This document shows, in pieces, positions 1 through 6,891 of a stretch of DNA of 11,095 bases (position 1 is the stretch's first letter; each line of letters begins with the position of its first letter). Made by a program: the position numbers and the translations under genes. Under the pieces are notes generated by a model. The model was not told where the DNA came from and made no database searches. It was given only the letters and a program-made list of their open reading frames with translations. The DNA comes from an uncultured Collinsella sp. (lineage in GTDB: Bacteria; Actinomycetota; Coriobacteriia; Coriobacteriales; Coriobacteriaceae), in contig CABQJJ010000053.1 in NCBI GenBank assembly GCA_902464485.1, forward strand, positions 1-11,095. Reading direction: 5' to 3'.

Positions 1-78
1 GTGCATGTCGACTCCACCGCCCACACCATCGACGAGGTCGTCCGCATTATCGAGGACCTCATCAACCAAAGGAGGTAG
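1..78 (+). CDS. cmk: Cytidylate kinase, C-terminal end (partial)
   Basis: Frame 1 is open from the first base and ends at TAG 76-78, giving the last 25 residues of a protein whose start lies outside the window. The visible tail contains VDSTAHTIDEVVRIIEDLI, which fits the end of bacterial cytidylate kinases, where a D-S/T-[ST]-x-x-T-x-[DE]-E-V-V pattern precedes a final helix. Cytidylate kinase phosphorylates CMP and dCMP to the diphosphates in the cytosol. The neighbours agree: cmk followed by plsC and ispH is a recurrent order in Gram-positive bacteria. The stop codon lies 3 bases before the next start, so the two genes are probably translationally coupled. The call rests on a short tail plus context, so it is likely but not certain. 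Confidence 0.72.
   Translation: MHVDSTAHTIDEVVRIIEDLINQRR
68..76 (+). promoter_or_regulatory. Strong Shine-Dalgarno for plsC inside the cmk 3' end
   Basis: AAAGGAGGT, a near-perfect match to the 16S rRNA anti-Shine-Dalgarno complement, overlaps the last codons and the stop of cmk and lies 5 bases before ATG 82. It fixes the plsC start and implies coupled translation. Confidence 0.8.
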
Positions 79-81
79 CCC

Positions 82-810
82 ATGCGCCTGTTTAAGCAGA
101 CGCCCGAGGATTACTACAACGCCCCTTATGCCGAGTTCCCCGCGCTCATCCGCGGCACCGTCTTCGTGGTCATGGCAATCCTTTGGGCTTTCTCCAAGCT
201 CATGTGGCGCTGGAAGGTAGAGGACGCCGATCTGCTGTTTGAACGCCAGGAAGGCCGCGGCAGCGTGGTCATCTGCAACCACACCTCGATGGCCGAGCTC
301 CTGGCTGTAGAGACGGCGCTGTTCTTTGGCGGCCGCCGCATTCGCCCCATTTTTAAGTCCGAGTTTGCCAAGAGCAAGATCGTACGCTGGGCCTTTAGCC
401 GTGTGGGCGGTATTCCCGTCGAGCGCGGCACCGCCGACATGAAGTGTCTGCGTGCCGCCCAGCATGCGTTGCAGCGCGGCGAGGACGTTCTAATCTTCCC
501 CGAGGGCACGCGCATTCGTTCGCGCGAGATCAAACCCGAGGTCCACGGCGGCTTTGCGCTCATCGCCCAGATGGGCAAGGCACCCGTGAACCCGCTCGCT
601 ATCTGTGGCTGGTCCGACATCACGCCTGCGGGCAAAAAGATCATGCGTCCCAAGAAGTGCTGGATCCGCGCCGGCAAGGCCGTCTCGCTTTCCAACGCGC
701 CGGCCGGGCTTAAGCGCACGGAGCGTCTGGCCTGGTTTGAGTCCGAGGCCATGAACCGCGTCTACGCCATGCGCGATGAGCTGTGCGCCGAGCATCCGGG
801 CAGGTTCTAA
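82..810 (+). CDS. plsC: 1-acyl-sn-glycerol-3-phosphate acyltransferase (PlsC family)
   Basis: The product has 242 residues, normal for the family. PlsC transfers an acyl chain to the sn-2 position of lysophosphatidate to make phosphatidate at the inner face of the cytoplasmic membrane. A hydrophobic stretch at about residues 22-42 is a likely membrane anchor. The acyltransferase motifs follow in order: the catalytic block NHTSMAEL with His67, the region GGIPVERG, and FPEGTR at 139-144, which binds the glycerol phosphate. One position is unusual: the catalytic block is normally H-x4-D, but here it reads H67-x4-E72. All other motifs look intact, so the enzyme is probably active with Glu replacing Asp, although an altered substrate cannot be excluded. 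The strong Shine-Dalgarno at 68-76 supports the start. PlsY and GpsA of the same pathway are encoded further down the cluster. Confidence 0.88.
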   Translation: MRLFKQTPEDYYNAPYAEFPALIRGTVFVVMAILWAFSKLMWRWKVEDADLLFERQEGRGSVVICNHTSMAELLAVETALFFGGRRIRPIFKSEFAKSKIVRWAFSRVGGIPVERGTADMKCLRAAQHALQRGEDVLIFPEGTRIRSREIKPEVHGGFALIAQMGKAPVNPLAICGWSDITPAGKKIMRPKKCWIRAGKAVSLSNAPAGLKRTERLAWFESEAMNRVYAMRDELCAEHPGRF

Positions 811-812
811 CC

Positions 813-1712
813 ATGGACGAGAACGTTATGGGCGCCACCGCGACTGCGTCCGACCAGGACGGCGCGTCCACCATCGAGATCGCAGCCCATGCCGGCACCT
901 GCTACGGCGTGCAGCGCGCGCTCGACATGGCGCTGGCCGCCGCGCCGCAGGCAGGGGAGAGCGCTCAGGTCCATACCCTGGGACCGCTCATCCACAACCC
1001 CATCGTGGTGAGCGAGCTCGCCGAGGCTGGCATTGGCTTGGCCGAGACACTGGACGACGCAGCATCGGGCACCGTAATCATCCGCGCCCACGGCGTGGTG
1101 CCGCAGGTAATCGATGCGGCCCACGATCGCGGTCTTACCGTGGTCGACGCCACCTGCCCCTACGTGAAAAAGGTCCACGTGGCGGCGGAGCGCCTGGTAC
1201 GCGAGGGCTACCACGTGGTAGTCGTGGGCGAGCCGGGCCACCCGGAAGTCGAGGGCATCCTGGGCCACGCCGGCGATGACGCGCATGTCGTAAGCTGTGC
1301 CTCCGATGCGGACGCGCTGCCGCTCAAGGGCAAGGTGGGCCTCGTCGTGCAGACCACCCAGACCGCACAGAACCTCGCCGAGGTCGTAGCTACCATCACC
1401 CCGCGCGTGCAGGAACTGCGCGTAATCAACACCATCTGCGCTGCTACGAGCGAGCGCCAGCAGGCCGCCGCCGCACTTGCCAACCGCTGCGACTGCATGG
1501 TCGTCGTGGGCGGCAAAAACTCCGGCAACACCCGCCGCCTGGCACAGATTTGCTCAGACGCCTGCGAGCGCACGCATCATATCGAGGAGGCAAGCGAGCT
1601 CGAAGCCGCGTGGTTTACCGACGCTCACCACATCGGTATCACCGCCGGCGCCTCCACCCCGCAAGAACACATCGAACGCGCCGTCGCGCGCATCAAGGAG
1701 CTTTGCCGCTAA
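813..1712 (+). CDS. ispH: 4-hydroxy-3-methylbut-2-enyl diphosphate reductase
   Basis: IspH (LytB) is the [4Fe-4S] enzyme that ends the MEP isoprenoid pathway by reducing HMBPP to IPP and DMAPP. From ATG 813 the product has 299 residues, within the usual range. The three cluster cysteines are all present: Cys30 in AGTCYGVQRA, Cys115 in DATCPYVKK and Cys209 in NTICAATSERQ. The substrate-binding histidines and catalytic glutamate are visible in GPLIHNP and GHPEVEG, and TTQT, NSGNT and ITAGASTP also match the family. The start lies 2 bases after the plsC stop and has only a weak Shine-Dalgarno, so translation is probably coupled. About 20 poorly conserved residues precede the core, and ATG 828 is a possible alternative start. 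An in-frame GTG at 783 inside plsC is less likely. Confidence 0.96.
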   Translation: MDENVMGATATASDQDGASTIEIAAHAGTCYGVQRALDMALAAAPQAGESAQVHTLGPLIHNPIVVSELAEAGIGLAETLDDAASGTVIIRAHGVVPQVIDAAHDRGLTVVDATCPYVKKVHVAAERLVREGYHVVVVGEPGHPEVEGILGHAGDDAHVVSCASDADALPLKGKVGLVVQTTQTAQNLAEVVATITPRVQELRVINTICAATSERQQAAAALANRCDCMVVVGGKNSGNTRRLAQICSDACERTHHIEEASELEAAWFTDAHHIGITAGASTPQEHIERAVARIKELCR

Positions 1713-1714
1713 TC

Positions 1715-3157
1715 ATGGACCAGACCGTACCCGCATACGCCGCCGAGGTGGCCGATTACGGGCGCAGCCGCGACCCCGAGCCGGGTGAGGGCGCGTTCGT
1801 AAAAAGCGTGCGTCCCGAATCGCCCGCGTGGGATGTGGGTATCGAGCCGGGCATGCGCGTGCTCACGGTCAACGGCGAGGCACTCACCGACATGATCGTG
1901 TGGCTCTGGGAGGCCGACGACGACACCGTCGATCTTGAGGTTTTCGATCCGCGCGACAACAGCGTCACCCCCGTGGAGCTCGACCGTTTCCCGGGAGAGG
2001 ACTGGGGCCTTGAGTTCGATGGCCCCATTTTCGATGGCATGCGCACCTGTGTGAACGCCTGCGTGTTCTGCTTTATGACCATGCTGCCCAAAGGCGGCCG
2101 CTCAACGCTTTATATTCGCGATGACGACTACCGCCTGAGCTTTTTGCAGGGCAACTTTGTCACGCTCACGAACCTCTCCGACGAAGATGTTCAAAACGTC
2201 ATCCAACGCAACATGAGCCCCATGAACGTGTCGGTCCATGCCGTAAGCCCCGACGTCCGCCGCCGCATGATGGGCCGCAACGCCCAGCGCGGCATGGACG
2301 TACTCGAGGCCATCATGGCCGCCGGCATCGAGATTCACGCGCAGATTGTGCTGTGTCCCGGCATGAACGACGGCGAGGAGCTGGAAAAGACTCTACGCTT
2401 TTGCGAGGAGCACGAGCAGATCACGAGCCTGGGCATCGTGCCGTTGGGCTTTACCAAGCACCAGAATCGCTTTACCTGGTCATACAGCGACAAACCTGAG
2501 CTCGCGCGTGAGACCATTGCCATGATCCGTCCCTACCAGGATCGTGCCTACGAGCGCTTTGGCCGCCACACCTTTCAGATGAGCGATGAGTTCTATCTGG
2601 ACGCCGGCATCGAGCCTCCCGAGGCGGACTTTTACGACGGCTACCCGCAGTACTACGACGGCATCGGCATGATTCGCTCGTATCTGGATGAGACCGACGA
2701 CGTGCTTGCCGCTGACGCAGAGCGTCTAGCCCACGTCCGCGCTGGCATCGCCGAGCGCAGCCAGCGCCTCTTATGCCTTTCCGGCGCCAGCGCGCGCGAT
2801 ACCGTGGCGCGCTTTGTGGAGTCTCCACGTGGCCTTGCCGGCACCGTCACAGCCATCAAAAACCGCTACTTTGGCGGTAACGTGGACGTGACCGGCCTCA
2901 TCGTCGCCTGCGACATCTTAGAGCAGCTTCCGCAGGACCTGTCGGGGGTTATGCTCTTTGTGCCTAAGCTCATGTTCAACGCTGACGGCATGACGCTTGA
3001 CGAGTATCATCGTGACGATTTACTCGCAAGCCTTAACCACCGCGGCGCCGAGGTTCATGTGGTGTCGACCATGCCGCATGAGCTGCTCGATACCCTGGAG
3101 CACATCCTTGGCATTGTGCCTGCCGACTCTACCAATTCCGCTGACCCTACCCATTAA
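1715..3157 (+). CDS. DUF512 protein with N-terminal PDZ-like and radical-SAM-like domains
   Basis: The product has 480 residues. Residues about 25-80 resemble a PDZ domain (FVKSVRPESPAWDVGIEPG, then VLTVNGEAL). Next comes a radical-SAM-like domain with a C-x3-C-x2-C cluster at Cys112, Cys116 and Cys119, followed by LPKGGRSTLYIRDDDYRLSF and GNFVTLTNL, which I recognise as hallmarks of the DUF512 family. The C-terminal part carries the DUF512 signature around IKNRYFGGNVDVTGLIVACD. The family is described as an Fe-S oxidoreductase, but no reaction is established to my knowledge. It is often encoded directly before der, plsY and gpsA in Clostridia, as here. The start lies 2 bases after the ispH stop, with AAGGAG at 1695-1700. 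The protein is probably cytosolic, since no signal peptide or membrane segment is visible. The family call is firm; the function is unknown. Confidence 0.92.
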   Translation: MDQTVPAYAAEVADYGRSRDPEPGEGAFVKSVRPESPAWDVGIEPGMRVLTVNGEALTDMIVWLWEADDDTVDLEVFDPRDNSVTPVELDRFPGEDWGLEFDGPIFDGMRTCVNACVFCFMTMLPKGGRSTLYIRDDDYRLSFLQGNFVTLTNLSDEDVQNVIQRNMSPMNVSVHAVSPDVRRRMMGRNAQRGMDVLEAIMAAGIEIHAQIVLCPGMNDGEELEKTLRFCEEHEQITSLGIVPLGFTKHQNRFTWSYSDKPELARETIAMIRPYQDRAYERFGRHTFQMSDEFYLDAGIEPPEADFYDGYPQYYDGIGMIRSYLDETDDVLAADAERLAHVRAGIAERSQRLLCLSGASARDTVARFVESPRGLAGTVTAIKNRYFGGNVDVTGLIVACDILEQLPQDLSGVMLFVPKLMFNADGMTLDEYHRDDLLASLNHRGAEVHVVSTMPHELLDTLEHILGIVPADSTNSADPTH

Positions 3158-3162
3158 AGGAG
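3155..3162 (+). promoter_or_regulatory. Shine-Dalgarno that fixes the der start
   Basis: TAAAGGAG overlaps the stop codon of the DUF512 gene and lies 5 bases before ATG 3168. The reading frame stays open upstream to 2997, but the Der GTPase domain begins right after ATG 3168 (MKPIVAVVGRPNVGKST). This site therefore marks the true start. Confidence 0.8.
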
Positions 3163-3167
3163 TGCAG

Positions 3168-4502
3168 ATGAAACCTATCGTCGCCGTCGTCGGACGCCCC
3201 AACGTGGGCAAGTCCACGCTCGTCAACCGCCTGGCCCAGACCTCGGACGCCATCGTCCATGAGTCCCGCGGCGTCACGCGCGATCGCTCATACCACACGG
3301 CCGATTGGAACGGCCGCGAGTTCACCATCGTCGACACGGGCGGCATCGAGCCGCTCAAGAGCGATGACGTCTTTGCCACGTCCATCCGCGACCAGGCTCT
3401 CGCCGCCGCCGAGGAAGCCGCCGTCATCCTGTTTGTGGTCGACGGCCGCACCGGCGTCACCGAGGAGGACGAATCGGTCGCTCGCATGCTCAAGCGCTGC
3501 GACAAGCCGGTTTTTCTGCTGGTAAACAAGCTCGACAACCCCGATCGCGAGAACGACAGCATCTGGGAGTTCTATTCGCTCGGCATCGGTGAGCCCACGC
3601 CGCTCTCGGCCCTGCATGGCCACGGCACGGGCGACCTGCTCGACGATATCGTGGCCCTGCTTCCGGAAGAAGAGGACGAGGTCGCCGACGAGTTCCCCGA
3701 CGCGCTGAACGTGGCCATCATCGGCCGCCCCAATGCCGGTAAGTCGTCGCTGTTCAACCGCATCCTGGGCGCCGACCGCTCTATCGTGTCCAACATTGCT
3801 GGCACGACGCGCGATGCCATCGACACCGTCGTGGAGCGCAACGGCAAGCACTACCGCATGGTCGACACCGCGGGTATTCGCAAGAAGAGCACCGTGTACG
3901 AGAACATCGAGTACTACTCGATGGTCCGCGGCCTGCGCGCCATCGATCGCGCCGACGTGGCGCTGCTCGTCGTCGACGCCTCCGTGGGCGTTACCGAACA
4001 GGACCAGAAGGTCATGGGCTTGGCCATCGAGCGCGGCTGTGCCATCGTCGTGCTGCTCAATAAGTGGGACCTGCTCGACGACGATCGCAAGCGCGAGGCC
4101 TGCATGGAGACCATCGACCGCCGTCTGGGCGTCATGGCTCCCTGGGCCCAATACCTGCGCATCTCTGCCCTTACCGGCCGCAGCGTCGAGAAGATCTGGG
4201 CGATGGTCGACGCCGCCGAGAAGACGCGCTCGCAAAAGATTACCACCTCGCGCCTCAACACTTTCCTCACCGACCTGCGCGAGTTCGGCCACACCGTGGT
4301 GGACGGCAAGCGCCGCCTGCGCATGCACTACGTGACTCAGACGGGCATCAACCCGCCGACGTTCACGTTCTTCGTCAACCACAGCGACCTGGTCAACGAC
4401 ACCTACCAGCGCTACGTGGAGAACCGTATGCGCTCGACCTTCGATTTTGCCGGCACGCCCATTCGACTCTTCTTTAGGAAGAAGGAGCAAAAGGATGCAT
4501 AA
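3168..4502 (+). CDS. der: Ribosome biogenesis GTPase Der (EngA)
   Basis: The product has 444 residues, the usual length for Der, an essential tandem GTPase that assists 50S ribosomal subunit assembly. The first G domain shows the P-loop GRPNVGKST at 9-17, TRD at 37-39, DTGG at 56-59 and NKLD at 120-123. The second shows GRPNAGKSS at 186-194, TTRD at 213-216, DTAG at 233-236 and NKWD at 298-301. An acidic linker (about 166-178, rich in Glu and Asp) separates them. The C-terminal KH-like domain, which contacts RNA, covers roughly residues 350-444. Nothing is missing. The stop overlaps the plsY start by 8 bases, so translation of the two is probably coupled. A der gene flanked by a DUF512 gene and plsY-gpsA is a known arrangement in Gram-positive bacteria. 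Confidence 0.97.
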   Translation: MKPIVAVVGRPNVGKSTLVNRLAQTSDAIVHESRGVTRDRSYHTADWNGREFTIVDTGGIEPLKSDDVFATSIRDQALAAAEEAAVILFVVDGRTGVTEEDESVARMLKRCDKPVFLLVNKLDNPDRENDSIWEFYSLGIGEPTPLSALHGHGTGDLLDDIVALLPEEEDEVADEFPDALNVAIIGRPNAGKSSLFNRILGADRSIVSNIAGTTRDAIDTVVERNGKHYRMVDTAGIRKKSTVYENIEYYSMVRGLRAIDRADVALLVVDASVGVTEQDQKVMGLAIERGCAIVVLLNKWDLLDDDRKREACMETIDRRLGVMAPWAQYLRISALTGRSVEKIWAMVDAAEKTRSQKITTSRLNTFLTDLREFGHTVVDGKRRLRMHYVTQTGINPPTFTFFVNHSDLVNDTYQRYVENRMRSTFDFAGTPIRLFFRKKEQKDA

Positions 4503-5178
4503 TCCGATTCTTCTGACCGCCATCTGCGCCGTGGTCTCGTTCTTTATCGGAGCGATTCCGTTTGGCCTGATCCTGGGACGCGTGTTCAACCACACCGACA
4601 TTCGCAAGGCGGGCTCCGGCAACATCGGCACCACTAACGCGCTGCGCGTGGCCGGCCCCAAGGTCGCGGCACTCACGCTGCTGCTCGACTGCCTGAAGGG
4701 TGCCATCTGCGTCATTATCGCGCGTCCGCTTATCGCCGATCTAGGCTATGGTTTTCCGCCGAACATCATGGCGCCTGGAGCCCCCGGCGACTGGATGCTC
4801 GGTGTCATCTGCCTGGCAGCGGTATGGGGCCACATCTTCTCGCCCTACCTCAACTTCCACGGCGGCAAGGGCATCGCCGTGGGTCTGGGCGTTATCCTCG
4901 CCTGGTACTGGCCCATCGGACTTTCGCTGCTGGGCATGTTTATCGTGGCCGTCGCCATCACCAAGTTTGTGTCGGTAGGCTCGCTTGCCGCCGCCATCGG
5001 CCTTCCCATCGCCGCTTGTGCGGTCTTTCCGTACAGCAGCCTGGGCCTCAAGTTTTGCATGGCGACGATCGGCATCACCGTGGTGTGGGCCCATCGCGCG
5101 AACATCAAAAAGCTCATGACCGGTAAGGAGTCCAAGCTCTCGTTTACCAAGCGCGTCACCGAGCCCGACGATAAGTAG
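4495..5178 (+). CDS. plsY: Glycerol-3-phosphate acyltransferase (acyl-phosphate dependent)
   Basis: PlsY is an integral membrane enzyme that uses acyl-phosphate, made by PlsX, to acylate sn-glycerol-3-phosphate to lysophosphatidate. The product has 227 residues and several hydrophobic segments (about 5-31, 52-78, 99-118, 127-180 and 185-199). The three cytoplasmic family motifs are present: GSGNIGTTN at 40-48, NFHGGKGIA around 120-128, and HRANIKKLMTGKE at 200-212. The first motif has Thr46 where GATN with Ala is more common. ATG 4495 lies inside the last codons of der and follows AAGAAGGAG at 4479-4487. An upstream in-frame start at 4447 would put a basic, non-family segment before the first membrane helix and is rejected. 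GpsA, which makes the acceptor substrate, follows directly. Confidence 0.95.
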   Translation: MHNPILLTAICAVVSFFIGAIPFGLILGRVFNHTDIRKAGSGNIGTTNALRVAGPKVAALTLLLDCLKGAICVIIARPLIADLGYGFPPNIMAPGAPGDWMLGVICLAAVWGHIFSPYLNFHGGKGIAVGLGVILAWYWPIGLSLLGMFIVAVAITKFVSVGSLAAAIGLPIAACAVFPYSSLGLKFCMATIGITVVWAHRANIKKLMTGKESKLSFTKRVTEPDDK

Positions 5179-5187
5179 GAGAGAGTC

Positions 5188-6195
5188 ATGAATGTTGCGC
5201 TGATTGGCTCTGGCTCCTGGGGAACCGCCATCGCCGGCCTCGCCGCCGCGCGAGCCGAGCGCGTGACCATGTGGGCCCATAGCGAGCAGACGGCCGCCGG
5301 CATTAACGCCGAGCACCGTAATCCCCGCTATCTGGTGGACTACGAGCTGCCGGATAACGTCGTCGCCACGACGGATCTTGCCCAGGTGCTCGACGGCGCC
5401 GGGGCCATCATCTTTGCCGTGCCTTCGACGCACCTGCGAAGCGTGTGCCATCAGGCGGCGCCGTTCATCGCGGACAAGACGCCGGTCCTGTGCCTCACCA
5501 AGGGCATCGAGCCCGAGTCCGGCCTGCTTATGAGCGAGGTCATTGCCAGCGAGATCGGCAACGACCGGCGCGTGGCGGCCCTCTCGGGCCCCAATCATGC
5601 CGAGGAGATTTGCCGCGGCGGGCTCTCTGCCGCCGTCATCGCCAGCGAGGATCCGCAGGTAGGGGAGACCTTTAAGGAGCTGCTGCTGTCCACGGCCTTC
5701 CGCATCTACCTGTCGCAGGATATGACCGGCGTCGAGGTATGCGGCGCCATGAAGAACGTTATCGCCATCGTGTGCGGCATCTCCGCCGGCTCGGGCGCGG
5801 GCGACAACACACTTGCCCTCATCATGACGCGCGGCTTGGCCGAGATCAGCCGCCTGGTGCACGCCCGCGGCGGCCAGGCCATGACCTGCATGGGGCTTGC
5901 CGGCATGGGTGACCTCATTGCCACCTGCACCTCCGAGCATTCGCGCAACCGCACCTTTGGCTACGAGTTTGCCCACGGCGTTTCGCTCGACGAATATCAG
6001 ACGCGCACGCATATGGTAGTGGAGGGCGCCGTCGCCGCCCGTAGCGTGAGCGAGCTCGCCCGTTCACTGGGCGTAGACATTCCGCTCACCTTTGCCGTGG
6101 AGCAAACGCTCTACAACGGTGTTACTTTGGATAGGGCGCTCGAGATCCTTACCGACCGCGTCCCCTCTCAAGAGTTCTACGGACTCAACGACTAG
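5188..6195 (+). CDS. gpsA: NAD(P)-dependent glycerol-3-phosphate dehydrogenase
   Basis: GpsA reduces dihydroxyacetone phosphate to sn-glycerol-3-phosphate in the cytosol, giving the backbone that PlsY acylates. The product has 335 residues, typical of the family. A Rossmann nucleotide-binding motif GSGSWGTA sits at residues 7-14. TKGIE at 104-108 carries a conserved lysine (Lys105). SGPNHAEEI starts at 133 and replaces the common GPSFA form, a variant I associate with other Gram-positive GpsA proteins. The catalytic lysine is Lys189 in GAMKNVIAI, followed by the glycine-rich segment GISAGSGAGDNT. In the C-terminal helical domain GLAGMGDLIATCTSEHSRNR is the expected substrate-binding stretch. 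AGGAGAG at 5178-5184 overlaps the plsY stop and supports ATG 5188. Confidence 0.97.
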   Translation: MNVALIGSGSWGTAIAGLAAARAERVTMWAHSEQTAAGINAEHRNPRYLVDYELPDNVVATTDLAQVLDGAGAIIFAVPSTHLRSVCHQAAPFIADKTPVLCLTKGIEPESGLLMSEVIASEIGNDRRVAALSGPNHAEEICRGGLSAAVIASEDPQVGETFKELLLSTAFRIYLSQDMTGVEVCGAMKNVIAIVCGISAGSGAGDNTLALIMTRGLAEISRLVHARGGQAMTCMGLAGMGDLIATCTSEHSRNRTFGYEFAHGVSLDEYQTRTHMVVEGAVAARSVSELARSLGVDIPLTFAVEQTLYNGVTLDRALEILTDRVPSQEFYGLND

Positions 6196-6213
6196 CGCAG
6201 AAAGGCTACTACC

Positions 6214-6885
6214 ATGGGTTCCATCAAAATCGCTCCGTCTGTCCTTTCGGCCGACATGGCCAACCTCAAGGGCGAGCTCGACAAGATCGCCGGCGCCGAC
6301 TACGTGCACTTTGACGTCATGGACGGTCACTTTACCGGCAACCTCACCTTTGGCGTCGATATCCTCAAGGCCGTCAAGCGCTCCACCGACGTGCCGGTCG
6401 ATGCGCACCTGATGGCGTCGAACCCCGACGAGACGGTTGATTGGTACGCCGATGCCGGTGCCGATATGATCACTGTGCACTACGAGGCCTCCACGCACCT
6501 GCACCGCACGCTCACGCACCTGCAGCAGCGCGGCGTCAAGGCCGGTGTGGTGCTCAACCCCGCCACGCCCGTCTGCGTGCTCGAAAGCATCATCGATGTT
6601 GTCGACATGGTGCTGCTCATGAGCGTGAACCCCGGCTTTGGCGGCCAGAGCTTTATCCCCGGTACCATTGCCAAACTGCACGAGCTCAAGGCCATGTGCG
6701 AGCGTCACGGCGTTTCGCCCCTCATCGAGGTCGACGGCGGTATTTCTTCCAAAAACATTGCCGAGGTCGTTAAGGCTGGCGCCAACGTGCTCGTGGCCGG
6801 TTCCGCCGTATTTAAGTCCGAAGATCCCGCTGCCGAGGTTGCGCTGCTGCAGAAGCTGGGCAACGAAGCTGCACAGGAGGCATAA
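6214..6885 (+). CDS. rpe: Ribulose-phosphate 3-epimerase
   Basis: Rpe interconverts D-ribulose 5-phosphate and D-xylulose 5-phosphate in the pentose phosphate pathway. The product has 223 residues and the pattern of a TIM barrel. It opens with IAPSVLSADMANL. The metal-binding and catalytic residues are His32 and Asp34 in VHFDVMDGH, His65 in VDAHLM and Asp174 in EVDGGI. The phosphate-binding loops SVNPGFGGQSF and VAGSAVF are also present. After VMDGH the sequence is FTGN where most family members have FVPN, a small departure near the active-site entrance. The 18-base gap to gpsA holds a modest Shine-Dalgarno (AGAAAGG, 6199-6205) and is the widest gap in the gene run. No promoter is obvious there. 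Confidence 0.96.
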   Translation: MGSIKIAPSVLSADMANLKGELDKIAGADYVHFDVMDGHFTGNLTFGVDILKAVKRSTDVPVDAHLMASNPDETVDWYADAGADMITVHYEASTHLHRTLTHLQQRGVKAGVVLNPATPVCVLESIIDVVDMVLLMSVNPGFGGQSFIPGTIAKLHELKAMCERHGVSPLIEVDGGISSKNIAEVVKAGANVLVAGSAVFKSEDPAAEVALLQKLGNEAAQEA

Positions 6886-6891
6886 ACCCTT

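Noticed and set aside
783..812. GTG 783 as the start of ispH
   Set aside because: It would overlap plsC by 28 bases and add residues with no family match. ATG 813, just after the plsC stop, is more plausible.
2997..3167. N-terminal extension of Der from an upstream in-frame start
   Set aside because: The extension overlaps the DUF512 gene and matches nothing in Der. A good Shine-Dalgarno precedes ATG 3168, where the G domain begins.
3288..4715. Long open frame on the - strand (475 codons) opposite der and plsY
   Set aside because: It lies opposite two unmistakable genes, shows no recognisable motif, and such long antisense frames are expected in GC-rich coding DNA.
4741..6012. Long open frame on the - strand (423 codons) opposite plsY and gpsA
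   Set aside because: The translation is low-complexity in Gly, Ala, His and Asp, and all family motifs are in the + strand genes. It is a codon-bias shadow.
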